From Solwaraspora sp. WMMD791 (GTDB taxonomy: Bacteria > Actinomycetota > Actinomycetes > Mycobacteriales > Micromonosporaceae), in NCBI RefSeq assembly GCF_029581195.1, contig NZ_CP120737.1, positions 6,115,001 through 6,179,000 of the forward strand: a stretch of DNA of 64,000 nt. The letters are read 5' to 3'. The translations under genes were made by a program, and so were the position numbers. This document shows, one piece after another, positions 7,465-15,971 of this stretch. The notes beneath the pieces are model-generated. The model saw nothing but the letters and a program-made list of their open reading frames with translations, ran no database searches and was not told the origin of the DNA. The number at the start of each line of letters is the position of its first letter. The stretch's first letter is position 1.

Positions 7465-8292
7465 ATGACTGCTGTCCTGTCCGCCGTACCCGCCGACGCC
7501 GGCCCGTTCGAGCCGATCGTGGCGTACGCCACCGACCTCGTCACCGGGCTGGCGGTGGCGTTCACCCCGTTGGCCGGGGCCAACGCCACCGCTGTCGCCA
7601 TCATCGCCGTCACCGTCGTGGTGCGGCTGCTGTTGAGCCCCCTGACCTGGCTGCAGATCCGGGCCGAGGTCCGCCGGGCCGCGCTCGCCCCGCAGCTGGC
7701 CGAGCTGCGCGGCCGGTACGTCGACGATCCGCAACGGCTCGCCGTCGAGACGATGACGCTGTACCGCTCGGCGGGTGCGTCACCGTTCGCCGGGTGTCTG
7801 CCGGCGCTGGCCGCGGCACCGGTGTTCATCCTGATGTACCACCTGGTGACCAGCTCGTCCGGTGCCGACGGCCTGCTCGCCGGGTCGCTGTTCGGTGTCG
7901 GGCTGGGCACCTCCGTACCGCAGCTGTCCGGGCTGGCCGAGGCTGGTGTGTTCGGCCTGGTGCTGGCGCTACTGGCGGTCGCCGCCCGGGCGACGTCGCG
8001 TCGGATGCGCCGCTCGGCCCGGGCCGCCCAGATGGCCGCCGACGGGGCGGCGTCGGCTCCGGTGGCCGCCCGGCCGCGCGCGGCCGCGGACGGGCCGGCT
8101 GAGCCGTCGCCGATGGCAGTTATCGGCCGGCTGCTGCCTCTGCTGCCGTACGGCACGGTGCTGGTCGCGCTGGTGGTGCCGCTGGCCGCCGGTCTCTACC
8201 TGGCCACCACGACGACCTGGACGGTGCTGGAGCAGAGCGTGCTGCGCCACTGGTTGACGGGCGAGCCGGCTGAGCGCACCGGCGGCGGCTGA
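7465..8292 (+). CDS. YidC/Oxa1-family membrane protein insertase paralogue
   Basis: 275 residues with about five hydrophobic segments. The core includes VTVVVRLLLSPLTWLQIRAE, with the membrane-embedded Arg typical of YidC, then KLxPEL-like ALAPQLAELRGRY and SPFAGCLPALAAAPVFILMY. It is shorter than housekeeping actinobacterial YidC and lies away from rnpA/jag, so it is probably a paralogue. Its predicted role is to help insert membrane proteins. The start ATG at 7465 is preceded by AAGGGA with 9-nt spacing. It is downstream of the DUF6412 gene by 83 bp. Confidence 0.8.
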   Translation: MTAVLSAVPADAGPFEPIVAYATDLVTGLAVAFTPLAGANATAVAIIAVTVVVRLLLSPLTWLQIRAEVRRAALAPQLAELRGRYVDDPQRLAVETMTLYRSAGASPFAGCLPALAAAPVFILMYHLVTSSSGADGLLAGSLFGVGLGTSVPQLSGLAEAGVFGLVLALLAVAARATSRRMRRSARAAQMAADGAASAPVAARPRAAADGPAEPSPMAVIGRLLPLLPYGTVLVALVVPLAAGLYLATTTTWTVLEQSVLRHWLTGEPAERTGGG

Positions 8293-8304
8293 CATCGACG
8301 GTGG

Positions 8305-8349
8305 TTGACAAGTGCGGTCCGGCGACGTACAACACCTGAGAGCGCTCTC
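8305..8349 (+). promoter_or_regulatory. Sigma-70-type promoter with overlapping LacI-type operator (GH16 gene)
   Basis: TTGACA (8305-8310), a 17-bp spacer and TACAAC (8328-8333) form a near-consensus promoter. A perfect 12-bp palindrome GAGAGCGCTCTC at 8338-8349 covers the expected start point. The palindrome resembles sites of LacI-family sugar repressors of actinomycetes, so repression at the initiation site is likely. Confidence 0.75.
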
Positions 8350-8424
8350 TCGGTTCGCCTGAGTGAGGTTCGTCCGTCCTGATCAGTCTTGATGCTCTGA
8401 GCCCGACATCCGGCACCCCCTCCG

Positions 8425-8438
8425 GAGAGAACGCTCTC
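8425..8438 (+). promoter_or_regulatory. Second LacI-type half-palindrome in the GH16 leader
   Basis: GAGAGAACGCTCTC has the same GAGAG and CTCTC arms as the operator at 8338 but a 4-bp centre. It lies 87 bp downstream of the first site and 25 bp before the start codon, so it could allow looping or a roadblock. Confidence 0.55.
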
Positions 8439-8462
8439 ACCCCCCACGCAGAGAGGCACCTG

Positions 8463-9869
8463 ATGACCGCACCCGCGCGCGGCCCGCACCGTCGCCCCCG
8501 TACCCGGATCGTCGCCGTCGCGGCGGCGGTGACCGCGACCGCCCTGGTCGCCTCGGTCACCGCGCACGCCAACGCCGCGATCCCACCCACCCCCAGCGGC
8601 TGGAATCTGGTCTGGAGCGACGACTTCACCGGCGCCGCCAACACGCTGCCCTCGTCGGCCAACTGGATCATCGACACCGGCACCAGCTACCCCGGCGGCC
8701 CGCCGCAGTGGGGCACCGGCGAGATCCAGACCTACACCAACAGCACCGCCAACGTCCGCCACGACGGCAACGGCAACCTGCGGATCACCCCGATCCGCGA
8801 CGGTGCCGGCAACTGGACCTCCGCCCGCATCGAGACCGTACGCAGCAACTTCAAGCCGCCGTCCGGTGGCGTGATGGCGATCGAGGGCCGGATCCAGGTG
8901 CCGAACGTGACCGGGGCCGCCGCCTCCGGCTACTGGCCGGCGTTCTGGGCGCTCGGGTCGCCGTACCGGGGCAACTACCAGAACTGGCCGGCGATCGGCG
9001 AGTTCGACGTGATGGAGAACGTCAACGGGCTGAACAACGTCTGGGGTGTGCTGCACTGCGGCGTCGCCCCGGGCGGGCCGTGCGACGAGTTCAACGGCAT
9101 CGGCGGCTCCCGGGCCTGCCCCGGTGCCTCCTGCCAGTCGGCGTTCCACACCTACCGCTTCGAGTGGGACGCCAGCGTCAGCCCGCAGCAGCTGCGCTGG
9201 TACGTCGACGGGCAGCACTACCACACGGTCACGCAGGGGCAGATCCCCGAGCCGCACTGGTCCAACATGACCAGCCACGCCGGCTACTTCATCCTGCTCA
9301 ACGTGGCGATGGGCGGCGCCTTCCCGAACGGCGTCGCCGGCTCCACCACGCCGACCGCGGCCACCGTCTCCGGCGTACCGATGCTGGTCGACTACGTCGC
9401 CGTCTACACCCGCGGCGGCGGGTCCACCCCGCCGCCGCCCACGACCCCGCCGCCGGGCGGGGTGGTGAACGCGTACGCCGCGATCCAGGCCGAGTCGTTC
9501 AACGCCCACAACGGGGTCGGGACCGAGGCGTGCAGCGAGGGCGGGCAGAACATCGGCTGGCTGGCCAACGGCGACTGGGCCCGCTACGACAACGTCGACT
9601 TCGGCTCGACCCCGCCGCGTGACTTCATCGCCCGGGTCGCCTCCGGCGCCGGAGCCGGGGTCAGCGGCCTGGTCCAGGTCCGCATCGGCAGCCCGACCGC
9701 CGCGCCGATCGGCAGCTTCGCCGTCGGTGACACCGGCGGCTGGCAGACCTGGCGTACGGTGCCCGGCAACGTCTCCGGGGTGACCGGCCGGCAGACGGTC
9801 TACCTGACCTTCAGCAGCGGCCAGCCGAACGACTTCGTCAACGTCAACTGGTTCCACTTCCGGCGCTGA
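8463..9869 (+). CDS. Secreted GH16 beta-1,3-glucanase with C-terminal CBM6
   Basis: 468 residues. A signal peptide (Arg-rich start, hydrophobic stretch, cleavage after AHANA) is followed by a GH16 catalytic domain to about residue 318, with the active-site motif IGEFDVMEN (two Glu and one Asp). A short Pro/Thr linker (GGGSTPPPPTTPPPGG) leads to a CBM6-like domain (AIQAESF, GWLANGDWARYDNVDFG, NVNWFHF). It probably cleaves laminarin-like or fungal-wall beta-1,3-glucans outside the cell. The start follows GAGAGG. The promoter carries two GAGAG/CTCTC operators. A hairpin terminator follows at 9876. Confidence 0.92.
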   Translation: MTAPARGPHRRPRTRIVAVAAAVTATALVASVTAHANAAIPPTPSGWNLVWSDDFTGAANTLPSSANWIIDTGTSYPGGPPQWGTGEIQTYTNSTANVRHDGNGNLRITPIRDGAGNWTSARIETVRSNFKPPSGGVMAIEGRIQVPNVTGAAASGYWPAFWALGSPYRGNYQNWPAIGEFDVMENVNGLNNVWGVLHCGVAPGGPCDEFNGIGGSRACPGASCQSAFHTYRFEWDASVSPQQLRWYVDGQHYHTVTQGQIPEPHWSNMTSHAGYFILLNVAMGGAFPNGVAGSTTPTAATVSGVPMLVDYVAVYTRGGGSTPPPPTTPPPGGVVNAYAAIQAESFNAHNGVGTEACSEGGQNIGWLANGDWARYDNVDFGSTPPRDFIARVASGAGAGVSGLVQVRIGSPTAAPIGSFAVGDTGGWQTWRTVPGNVSGVTGRQTVYLTFSSGQPNDFVNVNWFHFRR

Positions 9870-9875
9870 TCCGGC

Positions 9876-9924
9876 GGGGAGCCCGGCCGGTCGACCCGCT
9901 TCGGCGGGGCGAGCCGGGCTCCCC
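9876..9924 (+). terminator. Nested-hairpin terminator after the GH16 gene
   Basis: Arms GGGGAGCCCGG (9876-9886) and CCGGGCTCCCC (9914-9924) pair perfectly. The loop contains a second stem, CCCGC-TTCG-GCGGG (9895-9908), with a UUCG tetraloop. There is no T tract, as is usual in high-GC actinobacteria. Confidence 0.75.
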
Positions 9925-9962
9925 GGCCGGTCCAGGGCGATGCCAGCGTCGTGGGAACGGCT

Positions 9963-10694
9963 TCAGACCTGCACGTCCGGCCGCCGCTCGACTCGACTGG
10001 CAACGGTCTGGCTGGGCAGGCGGCCGGTCACGGCGTGGCTGGACAACAGGGCCAGCGCGTCGGCATCCGGGCCGCCCGGCTCGGCGTGATAGACGGTCAG
10101 CGTGTGTCCACTGCCGTCTTCGAGCCGGAACGTCTCGTAGTCGACCGCGAACTCACCCACGACCGGGTGCCGGAAAGTCTTGCGCCCGGTCGACCTGGCT
10201 CGCACGTCGTGCCGCGCCCAGAACCGGGCGAAGTCGTGGCTCTTCAGCGTCAACTCGCCCACCAGCGACGCCAGCCGGACGCTGTCCGGGTCGGCCTCGG
10301 CACGCAGCCATGCCACCGCCGTACGGGCGGCCTGCTCCCACTGCGGGAAGAGATCGCGCTCGCCGGCATCGAGGAAGAAGGAACGCAGCAGGTTGCGATC
10401 GCGCGCCAGCCCTGGGTGGATCGCACCGGCCAGGCGCCGTAGGTAGGCCATGCCGTCACCGTCGAGACCAAAGACCCGCCCGAGCGCGCCGAGCACCTCG
10501 TCCGACGGGTTCCGCTCGCGCCCCCGCTCGAGGCGTACGTAGTAGTCGGTGCTCATCCCGGCGAGCACGGCCACCTCCTCGCGGCGCAGCCCCGGCACCC
10601 GCCGTCGCCCGCCCGACGGCATACCGAAGTCGTCCGGACGACTTCCTGCCCGGCGAGTGCGCAGGAAGTCGCCGAGGGTGTTGCTGCTGCTCAT
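9963..10694 (-). CDS. XRE-family regulator with shortened MmyB-like ligand-binding domain
   Basis: 243 residues. The N-terminal helix-turn-helix (LGDFLRTRRA; VPGLRREEVAVLAGMSTDYYVRLERG) and the C-terminal MmyB-like region (VGELTLKSHDFARFWARHDV; RHPVVGEFAVDYETF; LTVYHAEPG) are clear. Family members usually have about 50 more residues between RLAGAIHPG and RNLLRSFF, forming the first part of the PAS-like ligand pocket; here the two join directly near residue 95. The protein may bind a different ligand or none. It is divergent from an alpha/beta hydrolase, with a 15-bp palindrome between them that is a likely operator. Confidence 0.85.
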   Translation of the reverse strand: MSSSNTLGDFLRTRRAGSRPDDFGMPSGGRRRVPGLRREEVAVLAGMSTDYYVRLERGRERNPSDEVLGALGRVFGLDGDGMAYLRRLAGAIHPGLARDRNLLRSFFLDAGERDLFPQWEQAARTAVAWLRAEADPDSVRLASLVGELTLKSHDFARFWARHDVRARSTGRKTFRHPVVGEFAVDYETFRLEDGSGHTLTVYHAEPGGPDADALALLSSHAVTGRLPSQTVASRVERRPDVQV

Positions 10695-10730
10695 CCACCG
10701 ATGCTACGAAGACCGGGCGCGACAGCGGGT

Positions 10731-10745
10731 AGGAGTGGCACTCCT
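10731..10745. promoter_or_regulatory. 15-bp palindrome between MmyB-type regulator and hydrolase
   Basis: AGGAGTG-G-CACTCCT is a perfect 7-bp inverted repeat with a 1-bp centre. It is 37 bp from the regulator start and 52 bp before the hydrolase GTG, so it is the natural operator for the divergent pair. The link to this regulator is inference. Confidence 0.6.
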
Positions 10746-10796
10746 TTGAAATGCCTTGCCTCGGTGGTTGCGCACAGCGCTGCGAAGGTCGACTGC

Positions 10797-11711
10797 GTGG
10801 ATGACGTCCTGCAACAGATGGCCGACGGTTTCAGTGCCCTACACGAACGCGCACCGATCCTGCACACGCCCGACGAGGCCGGGCTCGCCTACGAGAACGT
10901 CACGTTCGCCTCCGGCGACGGCGTGCCCCTCGAGGGCTGGTTCATCCCCGCGCCCGGCTCGCGACGGGTCGTCATCGCCAATCACCCGCTCGGCTTCACC
11001 CGGGCCGGCCTGCCCTCGCACCTCGAGCCGTGGCACTCGCGATGGGCCGCGAGCGGCAACGGCATCGAGGTCGACTTCATCCGCGACTACAAGATCCTGC
11101 ACGACGCGGGATATCACGTCCTCGCCTACGACATGCGCAACTCCGGCCACAGCGGCGCCGCGAACGGTGGCGTGATCTCGGCCCGCTATTGCGCGCGCGA
11201 CGTGCTCGGTTCGCTCGCCTACACGCGATCCCGCTCGGATCTGCGCGACCCCGCGATCGGTCTGTTCAGTCGATGCATGGGCGCCAACGCCACCATGTCG
11301 GCGATGGCCATGCATCCCGGGGCGTTCAGGGACGTCCGCTGCATGGTCGCTCCCCAACCCCTGTCCGTACGGGTGGCGCTGGAACGCTCCCTGGAACTGG
11401 TCGGCATGACCGCCGCCGACCACATCGAGGATCTGGGCGAGCTGATTCGCCGCCACACCAGCCTGCGCATGGACGACGATTCGCCGGTCGAGGCAGCCGG
11501 GTCCGTCACTGTTCCGACCTTCCTCTATCAGGTCAAGGACGACATCCTGACCCGCCCCAGTGACGTGCAGTCCATGTACGACAACATCCCGATACCCGAC
11601 AAGGAGCTGTTCTGGATCGAGGGCAGCACCCGCCGCTGGGACGGCTACCTGCAGTTCGCCAAGGACCCCAGCCGCATGCTGGCCTGGTTCGGCCGTCACA
11701 TGGTGGGCTGA
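10797..11711 (+). CDS. Alpha/beta hydrolase
   Basis: 304 residues from the GTG at 10797. The fold is indicated by a lid-proximal GWFIPAP strand, the oxyanion-side NHPLGFTRAG, VLAYDMRNSGHSG before the nucleophile region, and a C-terminal domain ending RMLAWFGRHMVG. The expected nucleophile elbow reads LFSRCMGANATM, so Cys, rather than Ser, occupies the G-x-S-x-G position (in a GLFSRCMGA context); this resembles dienelactone-hydrolase-like enzymes or an altered site. The start was placed after the 15-bp operator; reading further upstream would translate the operator. It is likely controlled by the divergent MmyB-type regulator. Substrate unknown. Confidence 0.7.
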   Translation: MDDVLQQMADGFSALHERAPILHTPDEAGLAYENVTFASGDGVPLEGWFIPAPGSRRVVIANHPLGFTRAGLPSHLEPWHSRWAASGNGIEVDFIRDYKILHDAGYHVLAYDMRNSGHSGAANGGVISARYCARDVLGSLAYTRSRSDLRDPAIGLFSRCMGANATMSAMAMHPGAFRDVRCMVAPQPLSVRVALERSLELVGMTAADHIEDLGELIRRHTSLRMDDDSPVEAAGSVTVPTFLYQVKDDILTRPSDVQSMYDNIPIPDKELFWIEGSTRRWDGYLQFAKDPSRMLAWFGRHMVG

Positions 11712-11747
11712 GCCGGCGGTGGCCAGCCGGGCTGGGATGCTTCGGGT

Positions 11748-12245
11748 ATGCCTACCTATCCACCGACCTTCGCCGAGCAGGTCGTCACCCAGCCGCTTCG
11801 CGTGCAGTTCGAGGCGTTCCTCGACGAGCACCGCGCCGCGCTCAACAGCTGTCTGGACGGGTTGACCGAGGAACAGGCCCGTCGATCGTTGGTGCCCTCC
11901 CGGACCACCCTGCTGGGGCTGGTCAAGCACGTGACCTTCGTCGAGAAGGTCTGGTTCGACGAGGCCGTGACGTGCCGGCCGCGTACGGAGCTCGGGCTGC
12001 CCGCGACGGCGGACGAGTCGTTCATTCTCGGCGACGAGGACACGATCGCCAGTGTCCAACGCGCACACCTCGAAGCCTGCGAAGCGTCCCGCCGGGCGAC
12101 GTCGTCCCTGGAGCTGGACGACATCCTGCACGGCAACCGGCGGGGCCCGCTTCCGCTGCGCTGGGTGTACCTGCACGTGCTGCGCGAGCTCGCCCAGCAC
12201 TGCGGGCATGCGGACATCCTGCGGGAGCAGCTCCTTCGGGCCTGA
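11748..12245 (+). CDS. DinB / DUF664-family protein
   Basis: 165 residues in a four-helix-bundle pattern. The metal-binding histidines of the DinB-like superfamily appear as LVKHVTFVEKVWF in the first half and LRELAQHCGHADILREQL near the C-terminus. Members of this group in actinobacteria include mycothiol-dependent S-transferases and detoxification enzymes. The gene lies 36 bp after the hydrolase and may be co-transcribed with it. No Shine-Dalgarno is evident. The exact reaction cannot be read from the sequence. Confidence 0.8.
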   Translation: MPTYPPTFAEQVVTQPLRVQFEAFLDEHRAALNSCLDGLTEEQARRSLVPSRTTLLGLVKHVTFVEKVWFDEAVTCRPRTELGLPATADESFILGDEDTIASVQRAHLEACEASRRATSSLELDDILHGNRRGPLPLRWVYLHVLRELAQHCGHADILREQLLRA

Positions 12246-12282
12246 CACACGAACCGTCGACCGGCTCCTCCGACCAGAGGTG

Positions 12283-12310
12283 TTTACAAAACTGTAAAGA
12301 GTCCTAATAA
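12283..12310 (+). promoter_or_regulatory. Chitinase promoter with inverted repeat over the -35 box
   Basis: TTTACA (12283-12288) and TAATAA (12305-12310) are separated by 16 bp and form a plausible promoter in a locally AT-rich patch. TTTACA-AAAC-TGTAAA (12283-12298) is a perfect 6-bp inverted repeat that covers the -35 box and could bind a repressor. Confidence 0.6.
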
Positions 12311-12348
12311 TTGCCGGCACTGGTGCTTGCTTCGAGGGAGGGATGTCG

Positions 12349-13755
12349 ATGAGACCCGTACGGATAGTCGCCCCGGTGCTGGCTGCGGTCCTCGCCGTCG
12401 CAGGGGTGATCTGGGCGGCCGGCCCGGCGCTCGCCGCCGGCCCCACCGCGACCTTCGTCAAGACCTCCGACTGGGGCAGCGGCTGGGAAGGCCGGATCAC
12501 CGTGACCAACGGCGGTACGGCGACCCTCACCAGCTGGACCGTCGCCTTCGACCTGCCCGCCGGCACCACGGTCGGCACCTACTGGGACGCCCTGCTGACC
12601 GTCTCCGGCCAGCGGTTCACCTTCACCAACCGCAGTTGGAACGGCAGCATCGCACCCGGCGCGTCGGTCTCCTTCGGGTTCCTCGGCAGCGGTCCGGGCG
12701 CACCGCTGCACTGCACCGTCAACGGGGCGGCCTGTGGTGGCCAGCAGCCGCCACCCACCACCGCGCCACCCACCTCGGCCCCACCGACCACCGCCCCGCC
12801 CACGACCGCTCCACCGACCACCGCCCCGCCCACGACCCCACCGCCCACCGGTGACGGGCTGCCGAAACACTTCCTCACCGGCTACTGGCACAACTTCGAC
12901 AATCCGGCCGTCGAACTGCGGCTGCGCGACGTCCCGGCCGAGTACGACCTGATCGCCGTCGCCTTCGCCGAGGCCACCAGCGTCCCCGGTCAGGTCACCT
13001 TCGGCATCGACCCGGGCCTGTCCGCCGCGCTCGGCGGCTACACCGACGCCCAGTTCGCCGCCGACGTCGCCACGCTGCACCAGCGCGGCAAGAAGGTGAT
13101 CATCTCCATCGGTGGGGAGACCGGCCGGGTCGCGGTCAACGACGCGGCGTCGGCGAGCGCCCTGGCCGACAGCCTGTACCGGCTGATCCAGCAGTACGGC
13201 TTCGACGGCGTCGACATCGACCTGGAGAACGGGCTCAACCCGACCTACATGGCCCAGGCGATGCGGACGCTGCGCAGCCGTACCGGGCCGGGGCTGATCA
13301 TCACGATGGCGCCGCAGACGATCGACATGCAGTCGCCGTCGGTGTCGTACTTCAAGCTGGCTCTGGACATTCGCGACATCCTGACCGTGGTGCACACCCA
13401 GTTCTACAACTCCGGCTCGATGCTCGGCTGCGATCAGGCCTTCGCCTACAGCCAGGGCACGGTCAACTTCATGACCGCCCTGGCCTGCCTGCAGCTGGAA
13501 GCCGGCCTGCGGCCCGACCAGGTGGCGCTCGGTCTGCCCGCCGGCCCCGGAGCGGCCGGCGGCGGTGTCGTCGCCCCGACCATGGTCAACCAGGCCCTCG
13601 ACTGCCTGGCCCGGGGGACCAGTTGCGGCAGTTTCCGGCCGCCACGTACCTACCCCGGCATCCGGGGTGCGATGACCTGGTCGATCAACTGGGACGTCAG
13701 CAACGGCAACGCGTTCGCCCGTACCGTCAAGCCGCACCTGGCGACGCTGCCCTGA
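12349..13755 (+). CDS. Secreted GH18 chitinase with N-terminal CBM2
   Basis: 468 residues. A signal peptide ending ALAAG is followed by a CBM2-type cellulose/chitin-binding domain (SDWGSGWEGRITVTNGG; WNGSIAPGASVSFGF), a TAPPT-repeat linker, then a GH18 barrel starting KHFLTGYWHNF. FDGVDIDLEN contains the full DxxDxDxE catalytic motif, and GAMTWSINWDV is the final barrel strand. It hydrolyses chitin outside the cell. The ATG at 12349 is preferred to that at 12343 because GGAGG is 7 nt before it. The last 15 bases form the first unit of a threefold tandem repeat that carries the stop codon. Confidence 0.93.
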   Translation: MRPVRIVAPVLAAVLAVAGVIWAAGPALAAGPTATFVKTSDWGSGWEGRITVTNGGTATLTSWTVAFDLPAGTTVGTYWDALLTVSGQRFTFTNRSWNGSIAPGASVSFGFLGSGPGAPLHCTVNGAACGGQQPPPTTAPPTSAPPTTAPPTTAPPTTAPPTTPPPTGDGLPKHFLTGYWHNFDNPAVELRLRDVPAEYDLIAVAFAEATSVPGQVTFGIDPGLSAALGGYTDAQFAADVATLHQRGKKVIISIGGETGRVAVNDAASASALADSLYRLIQQYGFDGVDIDLENGLNPTYMAQAMRTLRSRTGPGLIITMAPQTIDMQSPSVSYFKLALDIRDILTVVHTQFYNSGSMLGCDQAFAYSQGTVNFMTALACLQLEAGLRPDQVALGLPAGPGAAGGGVVAPTMVNQALDCLARGTSCGSFRPPRTYPGIRGAMTWSINWDVSNGNAFARTVKPHLATLP

Positions 13756-13791
13756 CCGCGACGCTGCCCTGACCGCGACGCTGCCCTGACC
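13741..13791 (+). repeat. 17-bp tandem repeat x3 carrying the chitinase stop codon
   Basis: GCGACGCTGCCCTGACC is repeated perfectly at 13741-13757, 13758-13774 and 13775-13791. The first unit encodes the last four residues and the TGA stop, so the stop codon is present three times, although the copies fall in successive frames. Confidence 0.95.
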
Positions 13792-13814
13792 GCCGGGACC
13801 GTGACTCGGATCCG

Positions 13815-13858
13815 CCGGTATTCCTGTGGGGAATGATTGTTCCTCACAGGAATACCGG
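13815..13858. terminator. Long perfect hairpin between chitinase and copper ATPase genes
   Basis: Arms 13815-13828 and 13845-13858 are perfectly complementary over 14 bp. The stem continues with one G-T and four more pairs (13829-13833 with 13840-13844) to a 6-nt loop. It sits between convergent genes and probably terminates both. Confidence 0.75.
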
Positions 13859-13904
13859 TAGGTCGCGACATACCTCGGTCGGACGCCGACCACCCGGCGT
13901 CGCC

Positions 13905-15962
13905 TCACTGGTCCTGCGGGGTGAGTCGTACCCGGCGGAGCAGTTGCGCGTTGAGAGCGACCACGATGGTGGACGCGGACATCAGGATCGCCCCGACCGC
14001 CGGACTCAGCGTCACTCCCGCCCAGGCCAGCGCGCCGGCCGCGAGCGGAATCGCCACGATGTTGTAGCCGGCGGCCCAGCCCAGGTTCTGGACCATCTTG
14101 CGGTAGGAGGCCTTCGACAACCGGATCACTCCGGTGACCCCACGCGGGTCGGACGAGGCGAGGACGACCCCGGCGGACTCGATCGCGACGTCGGTGCCGG
14201 CCCCGATCGCGATCCCGACGTCGGCGCGGGCCAGCGCCGGAGCATCGTTGACCCCGTCGCCGACCATCGCCACGGTGAGTCCCCGCGCCTGCAGGTCCGC
14301 CACTGCCCGGTCCTTGTCGGCGGGCAGCACCTCGGCGAAGATCTCGTCCACACCGGGCCGGAAGCCGAGGTCGCCGGCGACGGCCTCAGCGACCGGTCGG
14401 GCGTCGCCGGTGATCATCACGATCTTGTCGATGCCCTGCTCGCGCAGTTCGGCGATTGCCTGCCGAGCCTCCGGTCGGACCTCGTCGGCCAACCCGATCG
14501 CTCCGATCACGTCGGCGCGGTCGCCGTCGAGGGTCAACAGATGCAGTACGGCCGCGCCGCGTGCCGACCACGCCTCGGTCGTGTCCGGCAGCTCCGGCGG
14601 CATCCGGGCGTCGAGTTCGCGCAGCAGCGCCGGCCCGCCGACGGCGTACCGGGTGCCGTCGACGTCCGCCCGCACACCCCGGCCGGTCAGCGACCGGAAG
14701 TCGGTCGCGGTGCTCGTCGGTCCGGAGCGGGCGGCGGCCACGATGGCCCGGGCCAGTGGATGCTCGCTGTCGGCCTCGACCGCGGCGGCCAGCCGCAGTA
14801 CGTCGTCCTCGCGGTGCCCGGGTGCCGCCGCGACCGCGGTGACCGTGTGCGCGCCCTTGGTCAAGGTGCCGGTCTTGTCGAACAGCACCGCGTCCACGGT
14901 CCGCATCCGTTCCAGGGCCAGCCGGTCCTTGACCAGAATCCCGGCCTTGGCGGCCACGGCCGTCGACAGGGCGATCACCAGGGGGATCGCCAGGCCGAGG
15001 GCATGTGGGCAGGCGATCACCAGAACGGTCACCGTACGGATCACGGACTGGTCGAGGCTGCCGAACGCCCACCACGTGACGAAGGTCAGCACTGCGGCGG
15101 CCATCGCCACGTAGAACAGCAACGCGGCGAACCGGTCCGCGAGCACCTGTGCCCGGCCGCTGGCGGCCTGGGCCTGTGCGACGAGGCGTTGGATACCGGC
15201 CAGGGCGGTCTCCTCGCCGACGGCCTCGACCCGTACCCGGATCGTCGAGTCGGTCGCCACCGTGCCGGCCACCACCGGGTCACCGATGCCCCGCCGTACC
15301 GGCCGGGACTCGCCAGTGATCATCGACTCGTCCAGCTCCGCCGCGCCGTCGGTGATCCGTCCGTCGGCGGGGACCCGGCCGCCGGAGCGCACCAGGACAA
15401 GGTCGCCGGCCCGCAGCTCGGTCACGCTCACGCGGTGGGTCCGCCCGTCCTCGGTGATCTGCTCCGCGTCGTCGGGCAGCAGCGCCGCCAACGCCGACAG
15501 GGCACCCTGCGCCTGACCGATCGCCTTCATCTCCTGCCAGTGGCCGAGCAGCATGATCGTCACCAGCGCCGCCAGTTCCCACCAGAAGTCCAGGTCGACG
15601 GCGCCGATGTTGGTGGCCAGCGAGGCGACGTAGGCGACGGTGATCGCCATCGAGATCAGCAGCATCATGCCGGGGGCGCGGTCGCGGATCTCCCGGACCC
15701 CGCCGACCAGGAACGGCCAGCCGCCGTAGAAGAAGACCACCGAGCCGAGCACCGGTCCGACCAGGGACATCCCGGTGAAGTCCAGCGAGTAGCCGAACCA
15801 GTCCATCACCATGTGACTGGTGACCACGACCGGCACCGTCAGTGCCAGGCTCAGCCAGAACCTGCGGCGGAACATCTCCGGGTCGTGGCCGGCGTGCTTG
15901 TCGTGCCCACCGTGGGCGGCGTGCCTGTCGTGCCTGTCGTGCGGGGTCCGGTCCGTCTCCAT
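13905..15962 (-). CDS. copB: Copper-exporting P1B-type ATPase, CopB-like (CPH)
   Basis: 685 residues. A His-rich N-terminus (HDRHDRHAAHGGHDKHAGHD) replaces the usual CxxC domains. The membrane metal site is VIACPHALGLAIPL, the CPH signature of the P1B-3 group associated with Cu(II)/Ag export. SGGRVPADG and DESMITGES form the actuator domain, DKTGTLTKG holds the phosphorylated Asp, SEHPLARAI is the HP motif, and MVGDGVNDAPAL the hinge. It exports copper using ATP in the cytoplasmic membrane. A CsoR-like operator lies directly upstream and is shared with the divergent DUF6153 gene. Confidence 0.92.
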   Translation of the reverse strand: METDRTPHDRHDRHAAHGGHDKHAGHDPEMFRRRFWLSLALTVPVVVTSHMVMDWFGYSLDFTGMSLVGPVLGSVVFFYGGWPFLVGGVREIRDRAPGMMLLISMAITVAYVASLATNIGAVDLDFWWELAALVTIMLLGHWQEMKAIGQAQGALSALAALLPDDAEQITEDGRTHRVSVTELRAGDLVLVRSGGRVPADGRITDGAAELDESMITGESRPVRRGIGDPVVAGTVATDSTIRVRVEAVGEETALAGIQRLVAQAQAASGRAQVLADRFAALLFYVAMAAAVLTFVTWWAFGSLDQSVIRTVTVLVIACPHALGLAIPLVIALSTAVAAKAGILVKDRLALERMRTVDAVLFDKTGTLTKGAHTVTAVAAAPGHREDDVLRLAAAVEADSEHPLARAIVAAARSGPTSTATDFRSLTGRGVRADVDGTRYAVGGPALLRELDARMPPELPDTTEAWSARGAAVLHLLTLDGDRADVIGAIGLADEVRPEARQAIAELREQGIDKIVMITGDARPVAEAVAGDLGFRPGVDEIFAEVLPADKDRAVADLQARGLTVAMVGDGVNDAPALARADVGIAIGAGTDVAIESAGVVLASSDPRGVTGVIRLSKASYRKMVQNLGWAAGYNIVAIPLAAGALAWAGVTLSPAVGAILMSASTIVVALNAQLLRRVRLTPQDQ

Positions 15963-15971
15963 GCCTTCACC

